DNA from: Zingiber officinale
Taxonomy: Eukaryota; Streptophyta; Magnoliopsida; Zingiberales; Zingiberaceae
Assembly (NCBI RefSeq): GCF_018446385.1
Contig: NC_056000.1
Span: 55,832,722-55,896,721, forward strand
DNA length: 64,000 bases
Direction: 5' to 3'
Shown in pieces: positions 24,098 through 35,349 of the stretch. Every line of letters begins with the position of its first letter. The first letter of the stretch is position 1. The position numbers and the translations under genes are program-made. Below the pieces are notes generated by a model. That model saw only the letters and a list, made by a program, of their open reading frames with translations, did no database searches and was not told the origin of the DNA.

Positions 24098-26493
24098 TGC
24101 TGGTTGCTACTCGGAAAACCTAGAGGTTCCACTGTACAAAAATTTTGTACAAAGGTCTGAACCTTTTCCTAGCTACCATGTGTTCTTTTAAATTAAATTT
24201 TGGATCGCCTGCGGAACTTAACACGTTTGATCCAAAACTTAATCTATTTGTTCTTTTAGGTTTTGATTTGGATCTCCTGCGGAACTTAACACGTTCGACC
24301 CAAGTCTCCTTAAGTTATTAATTCCATTAAATATTAATTTCCATAAAAGGTTCCCAGTACTGACGTGGCGAGGCACATGGCCTTCTTGGATATGGGAGCA
24401 ACCACCACCGACTAGACAAAACCTTTAATAGAAAGCTAATATTTAATTTCCTAAAATAACTTTAGGTTAACCAAAGAGAACAATCAAATCACAAGGAAAA
24501 GAAAGAAAACAAAAGAACACAACATCGAAAAACATATTCGAAATACTAGAACGTAAGCCTCTTGTATTTGGTATTATTTCCATAAATAACTAGCATGATG
24601 CGGAAATAAAAATTACTAGTTATACCTTGTAGAAAAACCTCTTGATCTTCTACCGTATTCCTCTTCTAACCTCGGACGTTGTGTGGGCAACGATCTACCG
24701 AGATGAGAAACCACCAACCACCTTCTTCTCCTCCAAGCAAGGTTCGGCCACAAAGGAAAAGCTTTACCAAGGAGAAAAACCAAAATACTAACCAAGCTCC
24801 AAGAGATGCTAGCTTTCTCTCCTTCTTCTTCTTCTTCTCCAAGTAGTATCCGGCCACCACAAGAGCTCCAAGGAAGGGAGAAAGGTTCGGCCACCACAAG
24901 AGGAAGAGAGGGAGAGGATGGCCGGCCACACCAAGGAACAAAATAGGGAGAGAAAATAATAGAGGTTGTGTCTCATGAAGGCACCCCTACCCCTTCTTTT
25001 ATATTCCTTGGCTTAGGCAAATTAGGAAATTTATTTACAATAAAATTTCCTTAATTTCCTTGACATGATTTATTTGAGAAAAATAAAATAAAATTTCCCA
25101 AATAAACTCTAATGGCCGGCCACATCAAGAGGAAGCAAATTGGACAAGTTTCAATCAACAATTAAAACTTTCCTTATTTGTTTCCGAAAATTTTAAAATA
25201 AAATTTCTCTTTAAATATCTCTTCATGGTTAATAAAAGGAAATTTCTATAATTTTAATTTTATTAACATGTGAATAATTTTAAAGAGAAAAATAAAACAT
25301 CTCTCCAATCTACAAATAAGGAAAGAGATCTAATCTCTTTCTTTAATCTTTTGTAGATCTTTTACAAGAGATATATTTTAATTTTAATTCTCTTTAAATT
25401 ATATCTTCCACATAATAATAAAATTAAAATTAAATTTCTTTTTATTTAATTTGGCCGGCCCTACTAGCTTGGGTTCAAGCTAGGGCCGACCACCTAAACC
25501 TAGGCCGGCCCTAGCTTGGTTCCCAAGCTAGCTTGGCCGGCCCCTTATTGGTGGGTATAGAAGGTGGGTATAGGTGGGTATATAACTCTACAAATAAGAG
25601 GCTACGATAGGGACCGAGAGGAGGAATTGGTTTTGGTCTCCCGATAAAATTAAGCATCCCGTGGCCCCGAACACACAACTTAATTTTATCAATGATAATT
25701 CATTCCACTAGAGAACTATCATTGAACTACCGCACCAATCCCAAATTACATTTTGGGCTCCTTCTTATTATGAGTGTGTTAGTCTCCTGTGTTTAAGATA
25801 TCGAATGTCCACTAATTAAGTGAGTTCTGACAACTCATTTAATTAATATCTAAGTCCAAGAGTAGTACCACTCAACCTTATTGTCATGTCGGACTAAGTC
25901 CACTGCAGGGTTTAACATGACAATCTTTATGAGCTCCTCTTGAGGACATTATCAACCTAGTATCTCTAGGACACAGTTTCCTTCTATAATCAACAACACA
26001 CACTATAAGTGATACCATTTCCCAACTTATCGGGTTTATTGATTCAACGAACTAAATCTCACCCATTGATAAATTAAAGAAATAAATATCAAATATATGT
26101 GCTTGTTATTATATTAGGATTAAGAGCACACACTTCCATAATAACTGAGGTCTTTGTTCCTTTATAAAGTCAGTATAAAAGAAACGACCTCAAATGGTCC
26201 TACTCAATACACTCTGAGTGTACTAGTGTAATTATATAGTCAAGATAAACTAATACCAAATTACACTACGACCTTCTAATGGTTTGTTCCTTTTCCATTT
26301 TGGTCGTGAGCTACTGTTTATAATTTATAAGGTACTGATAACATCATCTTCTGTATGTGACACCACATACTATGTTATCTACAATATAAATTAAATGAAC
26401 AACTACAAACAAATGTAGACAATTAGACCAAATGTGATTCTTTATTCATAATAAATGTTTACAAAGCTTAGGCTTTCAGTATACATTCCAACA
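24098..26493 (-). repeat. Tork-like element 5' LTR
   Basis: 2396 bp. On the minus strand it starts TGTTGGAATGTATACTG and ends GTAGCAACCAGCA. It has the same GGCCGGCC-rich block as its partner (25451-25545), with a small deletion in that block relative to 18080-18105. Confidence 0.9.
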
Positions 26494-27740
26494 TCTTTGC
26501 CTTTAGAAGGTACTAGCCACATGCGAAGGAGAAAGATCAAGAAGAGGAAGAAGAAGAAAAAGAAAAAATTTCTTTCTTTGGGTGGCAACAAGAGAAGACC
26601 CTCTTGTTGTGGTCAGCGCTAAGAGAGAGGGAGAGGGAGAGAAAACTATTGGGTTTATATTTTCAAAATCTAATCAAGCTAATAATAAATTGTGTATTAA
26701 TTCTCTCTTAATCATATCAATATATAGTCCTCTTTAATGAGTTAGATTAGAAAGTTCAAATCCAACCCATTATGCCTTAACTAAAAATTAACCCATTAAC
26801 TCCTTGGTTTGGTTCATAACTAAATCAAGTTAGTTCATGGCAAACTAAATTGGGTCTAACTCTTTCATAAGAGATGCGGCTCATCTGCGCTTACATTCCA
26901 ACAAATATTTTTATATTTATCTTTTGTATGGTTCAACCAAACATTTATCTCTTAATCTGAGAATCCTATTCTCTAACTTGTTTTACGTCTTTTAGAAACG
27001 CATAATGCATGTGACCCAATAGGTTCCCGATTTATCTTGGTCATCCATAATTAACTACTTAATTATGGAACAATTATGAGTGGCACCTAGTAGTACATTA
27101 TGATCCCTAATTAATCGGAAAATCATAGTTGATTTCAAAACTAATTCTGAACCCTTGAGCAAGTACAGTGAGTCACGCTTCGCTCCTTTCACTTGTCTTA
27201 TACCCACTTGGTTTAAGACATGATCTATATATCTACCTCTGCTAGGCTCACTACGTCACACCTAGCCCAAGTAATACTTTTTTGTTCTACAGATTCAAAT
27301 TACTCATATATGTGTACAAGAGTCTCATACTCTTAACATATGATGCTTTAGCCAAAGACTTTGAGTAATAATCCTAACGAGTGACCATAGGGTATACGTC
27401 TCCTCGTAAGGAGTGGTGAATCCTCTGTGGGTTATTCAAACACATTCGAACACTTCAACTTATACCCAATTATTTAAGATTCACACCTCCAAGAGATGTT
27501 TTCTTAAGATGTCAAAGTATAATTCTTAATGACTAAGATAACTTGTATACCTCAAGTCGAAGGAACTTGCACTCGAGCTGCAATAAAAACTTCACAGACA
27601 TATTCATATATATAGAGAACCATATAAAGTCTTACAGTAAGTCACTCCAATGAACTAGTTACCATAAATAGCATCCACGTTTAATTCTCGACATCCCAAT
27701 GTCTCCCGCTAGAGAGAAATAGTTGTTTGGCCGAACCAAG

Positions 27741-27742
<2 letters not shown>

Positions 27743-27795
<53 letters not shown>
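27743..27795. repeat. (AT)n microsatellite
   Basis: 53 bp of uninterrupted AT dinucleotide repeat within LTR-X. Confidence 0.98.
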
Positions 27796-27796
<1 letters not shown>

Positions 27797-28070
27797 CTCG
27801 TGCTAGTCTTCCAGAATTGATGATGTCCGAATGCACTAATTCAACAATTATAGAAATTCTAATACATTCATAATTGCACATGTAGAGATAATCACAAGTT
27901 GTGATTCAATCAATAATTCTCTCATGTTATGAATTGTATTACGGACATTTAGTAAATGAGTTTAAGACTATTCAAACATATAATATACACTTAAATTGTG
28001 AATCTATATTTATCAAATAAATAGTAAAATCATAAGGCGATTATCTTAAGGCATCCCTCAAAATCTAACA

Positions 28071-28113
28071 GACACTTGCAAACTTAACCTATGTGGTTGA
28101 TATACCTTGTTTT
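28071..28113 (+). pseudogene. Copia-D protease, third fragment
   Basis: Forty-three bases between two inserts. They read DTCKLNLCG, a stop, then YTLF, the expected continuation of the protease before the FLHDVLY segment that resumes at 40594. It starts with target copy gacac and ends with target copy gtttt (28109-28113). Confidence 0.75.
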
Positions 28114-28970
28114 TGATGGTCCTCGGTCTATCGACAAGAGAGGGTGATTTGGTCTGAAAAAAAAACAATAGACCTTTCTTGTTCTTTTGAAATAATTTAG
28201 ACAAACACTTATATAAAAAGAAATAATAAACTAATTAATAAAATAAAGAGGCATAGAAATTTACTTGGTTTATAATAAGAAGATTGATAATCTAAGACTA
28301 TGAAAAGCTTACTAGAATTCTCCTTCGGGCGGAGTAGCTTCTTACAACGTTGACAGCTCACAATTAAAGTAGTAGAATAGAAAATGAATTTGAGTACAAG
28401 CGATGATTTGAACCTATTAAGACTAGGGTTCTATTTATAGTCTGCTGGTCGAATCTGATCATTTGTTGATGTAGCAATTTCGGTGCCTGGAAGGGCTCTG
28501 GGCGTCTGGGCGTGGATAAAACTTTATCCACGTCATAACGGTCCACAACAGCTCGATCTGGATAAACCTTATCTAGTCCGGGCGCTCAAAAAGACAACAT
28601 GGTGTTGATTATCTAATTTCTCCTCCATTCTAACTACGTTCGCTTGGGTAATTTCGATCATCCGGAATAGGGCTCACCCTAACCCATTCTTCCGACCTTC
28701 TCCTCGAGCAACCTTCCGCTCCGATTTCTCGTCCCTCGAAAATATCGCGCTCTTCCTTCTCATCCGCCAGCGTACTCTTCAGCAGCATCTCGTCCCTCGG
28801 ATGCACTAGACCCGTTGACTCTCTCCCATGTCATCCTTCTCGCTAGTTGCATCTTTCATTCGACTTCTTATGCTCCTAAGTTCTTACACGCTTAGACACA
28901 ATGCATCAAACACACACAGGACCAAACTTAACTCGGTTGACCACATCAAAACTACATCGGGGTATCTACA
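28114..28970 (-). repeat. Outer SIRE-type element 3' LTR
   Basis: Matches 39625-40588, with phrases such as CCTTTCT.GTTCTTTTGAAATAATTTAGAC. On the minus strand it starts TGTAGATACCCCGATG. The 5' LTR is ~100 bp longer, mainly in the GC-rich block upstream of the TATA box (TATAAATAG in minus orientation near 28435). Confidence 0.85.
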
Positions 28971-28983
28971 CTCTCTCCCTTTT

Positions 28984-29079
28984 GATGTTCATCAACTCAA
29001 GTTAGAGTTAGGGTAAAAATATAGAATTAATAAAATGTAAATTAAAATTGTAATTTTACAAACTATAAAATTAAAACTT
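28984..29079. other. Outer element 3' internal remnant
   Basis: About 100 bp of AT-rich sequence between the outer element's polypurine tract and the start of similarity to the inner LTR. No coding signal. Confidence 0.55.
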
Positions 29080-29325
29080 TATTTTATAATTCTTGAACTT
29101 ATTGTGTAACTCTTTTGCGAACTATTAGTGGATTGCCCAATGAAAGCACTCTCGCGTGCGGGCCTTGGAGTAGGAGTCGACGAAAGCTCCGAACCAAGTA
29201 AAACTTGGTGTGTTAGAATTGTTTTCGTTATTATTTTCCACTGCGTACTTAGACTCGATAACGATTTTTCAACGATCGCTATTCACCCTCCCCTCCCCCC
29301 CTCTAGCGTTCTTTTCGATCCAACA
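29080..29325 (+). repeat. Inner SIRE-type element 5' LTR, truncated
   Basis: The last ~245 bp of an LTR. It matches 38235-38490 (GTGTAACTCTTTTGC, GCGGGCCTTGGAGTAGGAG, AACGATCGCTATT, C-run, CTAGCGTT) and ends CGATCCAACA before the primer site. The first ~860 bp of the LTR are lost. Confidence 0.85.
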
Positions 29326-29327
29326 AG

Positions 29328-29340
29328 TGGTATCAGAACG
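29328..29340 (+). other. Primer binding site of the inner SIRE-type element
   Basis: TGGTATCAGAACG two bases after the LTR end; one change from the canonical TGGTATCAGAGC. Confidence 0.85.
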
Positions 29341-29598
29341 AGGTCCGCTCTGATTTGGTGCAACCACCAATCAGGCAAAGGGGGTGAAAATTTTTATTTT
29401 CTCATTTTCGTTTTTAAGTTTTTCGACATAATCCAAATTGGTACAATTATCACTTTGAAAATATTTTTTTGTAGCAAACTAATCTGAATTGGTGCAACAC
29501 TAATTCAATCTTAATATTTTTATTTTTGTCCTACACTACTAATCCAAGACCAAAAGTCTTGGGACCGTCTCTGTTTTTCTTTATTGTGTGTAAGAGCA

Positions 29599-30441
29599 AT
29601 GGCCCAAAACGAGGGATACAACACTGTCCGTCCTCCCCTCTTCAACGATAACGACTTCCCGTACTGGAAGAAGCGAATGGAGGTCTATCTGAAGACCGGC
29701 TTTGACCAGTGGTTCAACATCACCAGAGGCTACAAGGCTCCTGTGAATAACGTTGGAATTCCGATGGACCTGGAATAGTGGAATCCGGAGATGAAGAAGA
29801 AAGCCCAAATAGATTTCAAAACTCTCAACACCCTCCAGTGCGGGCTACCAAAAAAAGAACTGAACCGCGTTGGCCCATATGAAAATGCGAAGGAATTGTG
29901 GGACAAGCTCATCAAATTACACGAGGGAACTAATGGCGCGAAGGTAAGCAAAAGAGACCTCTATCTAAATAAACTATTTAATATAAAAATGCAGGAAGGA
30001 GAAACTGCAAGTCAACTCCACGCGAGGATAAAGGACATCCTCAACGGGCTTCACAACATAGGCCACCAGATGGAGAATCGCGATCTGATAAGGTATACCC
30101 TTAACGTATTTCCTCAAAATGCACTATGGGCATCCATCGTGGATGCTTACAAGATTTCGAAGAATCTTTCCAAATTAAAGCTAGATAAACTATTTTGTGA
30201 ACTCAAACTCCATGAACAGACTAACTCAAAACAGGTCAAGAAAGGAATTGCCCTTTTTGCAGATTTCTCTGAAGGCAAGCCAAGAACTAAACTTGAACAT
30301 GAAGGTAAGTCTGACCAAGACCCAGAAGACGAAGAATATCTGGTGAACTTGGTAAGAAAAATGTTCACCAGGAGAAAGAAGAACTTCAGTAGAAATGACC
30401 TGCAGAAGATTAACTCCACCACTAATCCTAACAACAAAAAT
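29599..30441 (+). pseudogene. SIRE-type gag, N-terminal part
   Basis: Starts at ATG 29599 (MAQNEGYNTVRPPLFNDNDF) and shows the WKKRMEVYLKTGFDQWF and LWDKLIKLHEGT text of the DUF4219/UBN2 capsid region. A TAG at 29776-29778, where Glu-Trp context suggests a former sense codon, splits an otherwise open frame. The frame is cut at 30447 by the solo LTR, exactly before the zinc knuckle. The capsid would package the element's RNA; this copy is inactive. Confidence 0.88.
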
Positions 30442-30446
30442 GTGAT

Positions 30447-32454
30447 TAATACATCGAATTAGTGCGATAGAGGGGGGAGGGGGGGAGGTGAATATCGCGC
30501 TTTTAAAAACTTTAGTCTTTTAAAACAGAGTCATGCACAGCGGAAAGTAAAGAGAAAGAGACAAGTTCATTTACTTCGTTTGAAACCTAGCTCGACTCCT
30601 ACTCGAAGGCCCGTGGTCCTTGACCACACCGATGGTCAATCACTATAACCCTTCTTTCTGAAATCCTTCAAAAAGAAGTAAATCGTACAAATGAGTAAGA
30701 TAGTAACAACCTACTATCTTACTAAATAATGAGTACAATGCAATATAAAATATTATACCGACAGAAGTAGAATATAAAACACAGTCGATACTTCTGGAGT
30801 GGCTTGAAGATTTGTTGCAGACTTGTAGCACGAGGATCTTGAGTTGAGTAAAACTTTTTTCTAGATCAGAAAGCGTTACCGAGTCTCAGACCTCGAGCTC
30901 CTTTTTATAAGTGTCATTGTTGTTCGATCGACCAATCCCTCTGTTCGGTCGACCGAACCCGCTCCCTTCCTTTCTGGCTGGAATCTGACGCTGGCTCGAT
31001 CTTTAGCATTAACTGGTCATTAATGGTTTGGTCGACCGAACCAACTTTTCGATCGACCGAACAGCTTCCTTCCCTGTTCGTCGTGATTTGCCAAGATCAA
31101 CAGTTAATGCACCATTAATGTTGATTGGTTCGGTCTACCAATCCCTATGTTCGGTCGACCAATCCGCTTCTTTTCCTTTGTTGTTGATCGGTGTTGATGA
31201 ACTGGTGCTAACCCTTCTTTCTGAAATCCTTCAAAAAGAAGCAGATCGTACAAATGAGTAAGATAGTAACAACCTACTATCTTACTAAATAATGAGTACA
31301 ATGCAATATAAAATATTATACCGACAGAAGTAGAATATAAAGCACAGTCGATACTTCTGGAGTGGCTTGAAGATTTGTTGCAGACTTGTAGCACGAGGAT
31401 CTTGAGCTGAGTTAAACTTTTTTCTAGATCAGAAAGCGTTACAGAGTCTCAGACCTCGAGCTCCTTTTTATAAGTGTCATTGTTGTTCGATCGACCAATC
31501 CCTCTGTTTAGTCGACCGAACCCGCTCCCTTCTTTTCTGGCTGGAATCTGACGTTGGCTCGATCTTTAGCATTAACTGGTCATTAATGGTTCGGTCGACC
31601 GAACCAACTTTTCGGTCGACCGAACAGCTTCCTTCCCTGTTCGTCGTGATTTGCCAAGATCAACAGTTAATGCACCATTAATGCTGATTGGTTCGGTCTA
31701 CCAATCCCTATGTTCAGTCGACCAATCCGCTTCTTTTCCTTTGTTGTTGATCGGTGTTGATGAACTGGTGCTGAGTCATCATGTTTCGGTTGATCGATCA
31801 TACTGTTCGGTCAACCGATCAATGTTTGATCGGACTCTGATCTGTTCTGACCTGATCTGAATACTGTATTGATTTTGCCTTGTTCGGTCGACCGATCCAG
31901 CAGTTCGGTCGACCGATCCAGTTGGACCTACAAAATAGTGTTAAGCAAAACATCCTGCAAAACAAATGTTAGCACAATAATATTATAATGCATGAGTAAT
32001 ATAAAAGACAGTAGAACTGTCTTGATCTCAACTTGGAAACTTTCTCGGTTTCTTTAGTTGGATCAACGACCTAAGGTTGTTCCCTTCTGGAACTCGACCT
32101 CACTGTCGCTCCTCCAGTTATTTACCTCAATCTATCTGCCAAACTTAGATCCTCCATATCTAGTTTAGACTTTTCACTTAGCTTTGATCTGCTCGCCAGG
32201 AATTTTTCCTTGATCTTCGGTCCTCCAGACCTCTCAATCGCACCGCCAAGCTTCGGGTCCCCTCGACTTACTTGGACTTGCACCTAGGTTCCATAATCTG
32301 CTAAGATTTCTCCTGCTTAGCCTCCATCTAGGTCTTTCCCGGTTGATTAAACAGCTTGCACACTCAGTCAACTTGTTAGATCACAACAAGACTTGACTTG
32401 AACCTTTGACAACATCAAAACTTAGGTTTGATTCTGGTGCAACTTGTACCAATA
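30447..32454 (-). mobile_element. Solo SIRE-like LTR inside the inner gag
   Basis: 2008 bp between gtgat (30442-30446) and gtgac (32455-32459), a 5-bp target duplication with one C-to-T change. The gag frame reads NKN before it and VTCFGCNKKGHYKN after it, so the excised frame is continuous. Both ends read TA instead of TG/CA. Its TATA box is in minus orientation near 30905. It contains a 563-bp tandem duplication (30646-31208 and 31209-31771) and many GGTCGACC-centred palindromes. Confidence 0.85.
30646..31772. repeat. 563-bp tandem duplication within the solo LTR
   Basis: The unit beginning TAACCCTTCTTTCTG at 30646 restarts at 31209 and runs to GAACTGGTGCT at about 31772. The copies differ by roughly a dozen substitutions seen by eye. 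Each unit contains the LTR's TATA box region and its palindrome block, so the core promoter is present twice. Confidence 0.92.
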
Positions 32455-33330
32455 GTGACCTGCTTCGGATGTAACAAGAAGGGGCACTACAAGAACGAGT
32501 ACCCAAAGCTGAAGAACAACAAAACCAAGAAGAAAGTACTCAAGGCGACGTGGGACGAATCATCTTCAGATGAATCAAACGCCGAAGAACAGAAGCATTG
32601 AAGTTACCTTACGATGATGGCCTACGAATCATAATCGGAAGGCGAATCGGAAGGCGGGTTCAAACCCGAATCGAGCCATGAGTCCTTACTCGTTTCCGAA
32701 GGTTCTGATGAGGTATACCTTAATTTAAGCAAAAAAAAAAAAATCAAAATCATTGCATGCTTAAATAAAAAAATTAATCAAAAATAAAAATCAAAATAAA
32801 ATGCTCCTTGAGGAAAATCAACACCTCAAGGAGCAGATCGAAAATTCTAATCTAAATCAAGGTGTAAAACTTAAGGAGGAAAACTCAACATTAAAAATTG
32901 AAATTAACAAACTTAAAGGGATGTTAGAAAATTTTACAACTAGATCTAAAAACTTGGATCTAATCCTTAAAAATCAAAAAGTTGTATACAACAAATCTGG
33001 GCTTGGATATAAGTGCAGTTCAATAAATAAATTATTTATATCACTCATAACTCAAAATAAAACATAAACTAAAGCTTGGGTTCCAAAAGCGTGTCTAACC
33101 ACGCAAGTAGGAATTAACCAATACTATATACCTAAAAACAAAATATATTATGTAAAATCAAATCACCCAAATCAAAGTCCAAAACATAAAACTAAATCAA
33201 CTAAACCAAAGACAAATCATAGAAAGAACTACAGAACCAACTCAAACCCAAACTATCATCAAGTCTATTATAATTACAAAAGTAACCGACATAAACCCAA
33301 AACCAAAACTTAAGAAATCCATATCAATAA
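32455..33330 (+). pseudogene. SIRE-type gag, C-terminal part with zinc knuckle and coiled coil
   Basis: Resumes with VTCFGCNKKGHYKNEYPK: a CCHC knuckle in which the last Cys is Tyr. Then come KATWDESSSDESN, several stops, a coiled-coil stretch in 32801-33066 (LLEENQHLKEQIENSN, LKEENSTLKIEINKLKGML), and KAWVPKACLTTQVG near 33070. Same order as the remnants at 62-541 and, on the minus strand, 38590-38806. No protease follows. Confidence 0.82.
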
Positions 33331-33806
33331 TTCAGGAGAGGCTCCAAACTAGTTGGCACCTCCAAAAATAACCTACTCGGCAGGGTAATTAGGATTAGAG
33401 TAAAAAGGGACAAAAGTTTAACTTGACCTAAGGTACTGGTGAAGTTTTGGATGATAGTAGGTTATGGAAGCTCTGTCTATGCATGACTAGGAAGATATGA
33501 CTTCGACCTGGTGCATTTGGCTTAGTGGAACTAACTGAAGTTATCCCTTACGGATCCTAACTAGTTAGACCAAGGTTTTATACTAAGTTCAGTGGATGAG
33601 ACTATTTGGAAAACCTCGAATGGATGGTTACTCTAATGATGTCCAGGTGACTCATCATAGCCCAGAATTTTATCCAAAAAATATATGTTTATTGAACCCA
33701 AAGTTAAACCTGAATCTAACACAAGGTTAAACCAAACCCTAAAATTGAACTTAATTTATCTCACAAAATTATAGGCTCCTGATTGAAAACATATATAGGG
33801 TGAGAT
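33331..33806 (+). other. Spacer after the inner gag
   Basis: About 475 bp with no open frame of note; decayed gag-to-pol transition of the SIRE-type element by position. Confidence 0.5.
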
Positions 33807-35075
33807 AACTAAGAACTTAAAATTAAATTAAACTTAAACTTAAAATTAAATAAAAAAAATTAAATTAAACTTAAACTTAAACTTAAAAAATTTAAATTAA
33901 ACTTAAAATTAAAAATTGAATTAAAAATTAAATTAAACTTAAATATAAAATTAACTTAAAAAATTAAATTAAACTTAAACTTAAAATTTAAATTAAACTT
34001 TTAACTAAATTAAATTAAAATTAAACATAAAAATTAAAATTAAAATTAAAATTAAAGTTAAAAATTAAATTAAACTTAAATTTAAATTAAAAATTACATT
34101 AAACATAAACTTAAAAATTAAATAAAGCTTAAAATTTAAAATTAAATCAAACTTAAAATTAAATTAAACTTAAACTTAAAAATTTAAATTAAACTTAAAG
34201 TTAAAAATTTAAATTAAAATTAATTTAAAAAATTAAATTAAACTTAAACTTAAAAAAAATAAAATTAAAATTACAATTAAAAATTAAATTAAACTTAAGC
34301 TTAAAATTAAATTAAATTTAAAGTTAAAATTAAATTAAACTTAAAATTAAATAAAAAAATTAAATTAAACTTAAAATTAAATTAAAAAATTAAATTAAAC
34401 TAAAAGTTAAAAATTAAATTAAATTAAACTTAAAAATATATTAAAAAAATTAAATTAAACATAAACTTAAAAATTTTAATTAAACTTAAAGTTAAAAATT
34501 AAATTAAACTTAAAATTAAATTAAAAATTTAATTAATCTTAAACTTAAAAAAGATTAAACTTAAAAATTTAAACAAAAATAAATTAAAAATTAAATTATA
34601 CTTACACTTAAAAATTTTAAAAATTAAATTAAACTTAAACTTAAAAATTTAAATTAAACTGAAAGTTAAAAATTAAATTAAATTAAAAATTAAATTAAAT
34701 TAAAAATTAAATTAAAAATAAACTTAAAAATTTAAATTAAACTTAAAATTAAAAATTAAATTAAACTTAAACTTAAAATTAAATTAAACTTAAAAGTAAA
34801 AAATTAAATTAAACGTAAACTTAAAATTAAAATTAAATTAAAAATAAACTTAAAATTAAATTAAGAATTTAAATTAAAAGTAAATTTTAAAATTAAATTA
34901 TGTGTAAACTTAAAAATTAAATTAAACTTAAACTTAATATTAAATTAAAACTTAAAATTAAAAATTAAATTAAACTAAAATTTAAATTAACATAAACTTA
35001 ACAGAAAATTAACTTAAATATTCAAATCAAATTAATTTAAAATTCAAATTAACTTGAAATTTAACTTAAACTTAA
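33807..35075. repeat. A/T-only degenerate array (AAATTAAACTTAAA-like)
   Basis: About 1.27 kb made almost entirely of interleaved AAATTAAA, ACTTAAACTTAAA and AAAATTAAA units, with hardly any G or C beyond the single C of ACTTAAA. Units are not phased at a fixed length. It occupies the place where pol is expected. Confidence 0.93.
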
Positions 35076-35079
35076 GGCG

Positions 35080-35260
35080 GGTGCCCCTGGTATTTGACTC
35101 CGGGCACCCGGAACATGCTCTGGTGCCCCGCCCCGTCGCCTCAAGCGCCCGGGCCCTGTCCGAGCGCCCGGGCCGCCCTATAAAGTAGGTGGCAGGGGTG
35201 CCCCCAATGTCTTGCACCTCTAGCTTTCTCTTTTGCAAAGGCCTTCACCGGGCTTTAATG
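35080..35260 (+). promoter_or_regulatory. GC-palindrome block plus TATA box before the envelope-like ORF
   Basis: A sharp switch from A/T-only DNA to GC-rich sequence with GGGCACCC-like arms and two GCCCGGGC palindromes (35147-35154, 35166-35173). TATAAA follows at 35179-35184, then a CT-rich stretch. The same order, a GC-palindrome block then TATA, is seen in the LTRs of this family. Promoter activity is inferred. Confidence 0.5.
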
Positions 35261-35349
35261 CAAAAGGAATAAAATTTTAAATTTTTTCCTCTTCCTCCGG
35301 TTACTAGCCGTTGCGGAACAACCGAGATCGTCAATTCTAGTACTTTTAG

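Larger units (their letters stand above)
16688..26493 (-). mobile_element. Tork/Tnt1-like Ty1-copia element, full length, minus strand
   Basis: A 9.8-kb element with LTRs at 24098-26493 (5') and 16688-19093 (3'). The primer site on the minus strand is at 24083-24096 and the gag-pol remnant lies at about 22690-19130. The two LTRs are nearly identical by eye, so this is among the youngest insertions here. It sits inside LTR-X. Flanks gtttt/tcttt are not a clean duplication. Confidence 0.9.
16395..28070 (-). mobile_element. Solo LTR (LTR-X), split by a Tork-like element
   Basis: Two pieces, 26494-28070 and 16395-16687, together about 1.87 kb. Read on the minus strand it starts TGTTAGATTTTGAGGG and ends CATATCCCAATA; the expected final CA has become TA. 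It is flanked by gacac on both sides, and Copia-D coding continues from GTTGACAC to ACTTGCAAACTT across it. A second LTR-like start (TGTTGGAATGTAAGCGC) at 26903 could mean a composite, but only the outer limits have a matching duplication. The retrotransposon family was not recognised. Confidence 0.72.

Noticed and set aside
26494..26903. A separate solo LTR starting TGTTGGAATGTAAGCGC at 26903
   Set aside because: The start resembles the Tork-like LTR, but its flanks do not match (aatat against gacac), whereas the limits 16395/28070 have matching gacac and restore a coding frame. Kept only as an alternative.
27681..27881. Minus-strand ORF with a Tyr-Ile repeat
   Set aside because: The peptide is a translation of the (AT)n microsatellite.
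30643..31394. Paired 62- and 96-residue ORFs
   Set aside because: Both come from the 563-bp tandem duplication inside a solo LTR; not genes.
33807..35075. CRISPR-like or satellite array
   Set aside because: Units have no fixed length or unique spacers and the window is plant nuclear DNA; treated as a degenerate A/T array.
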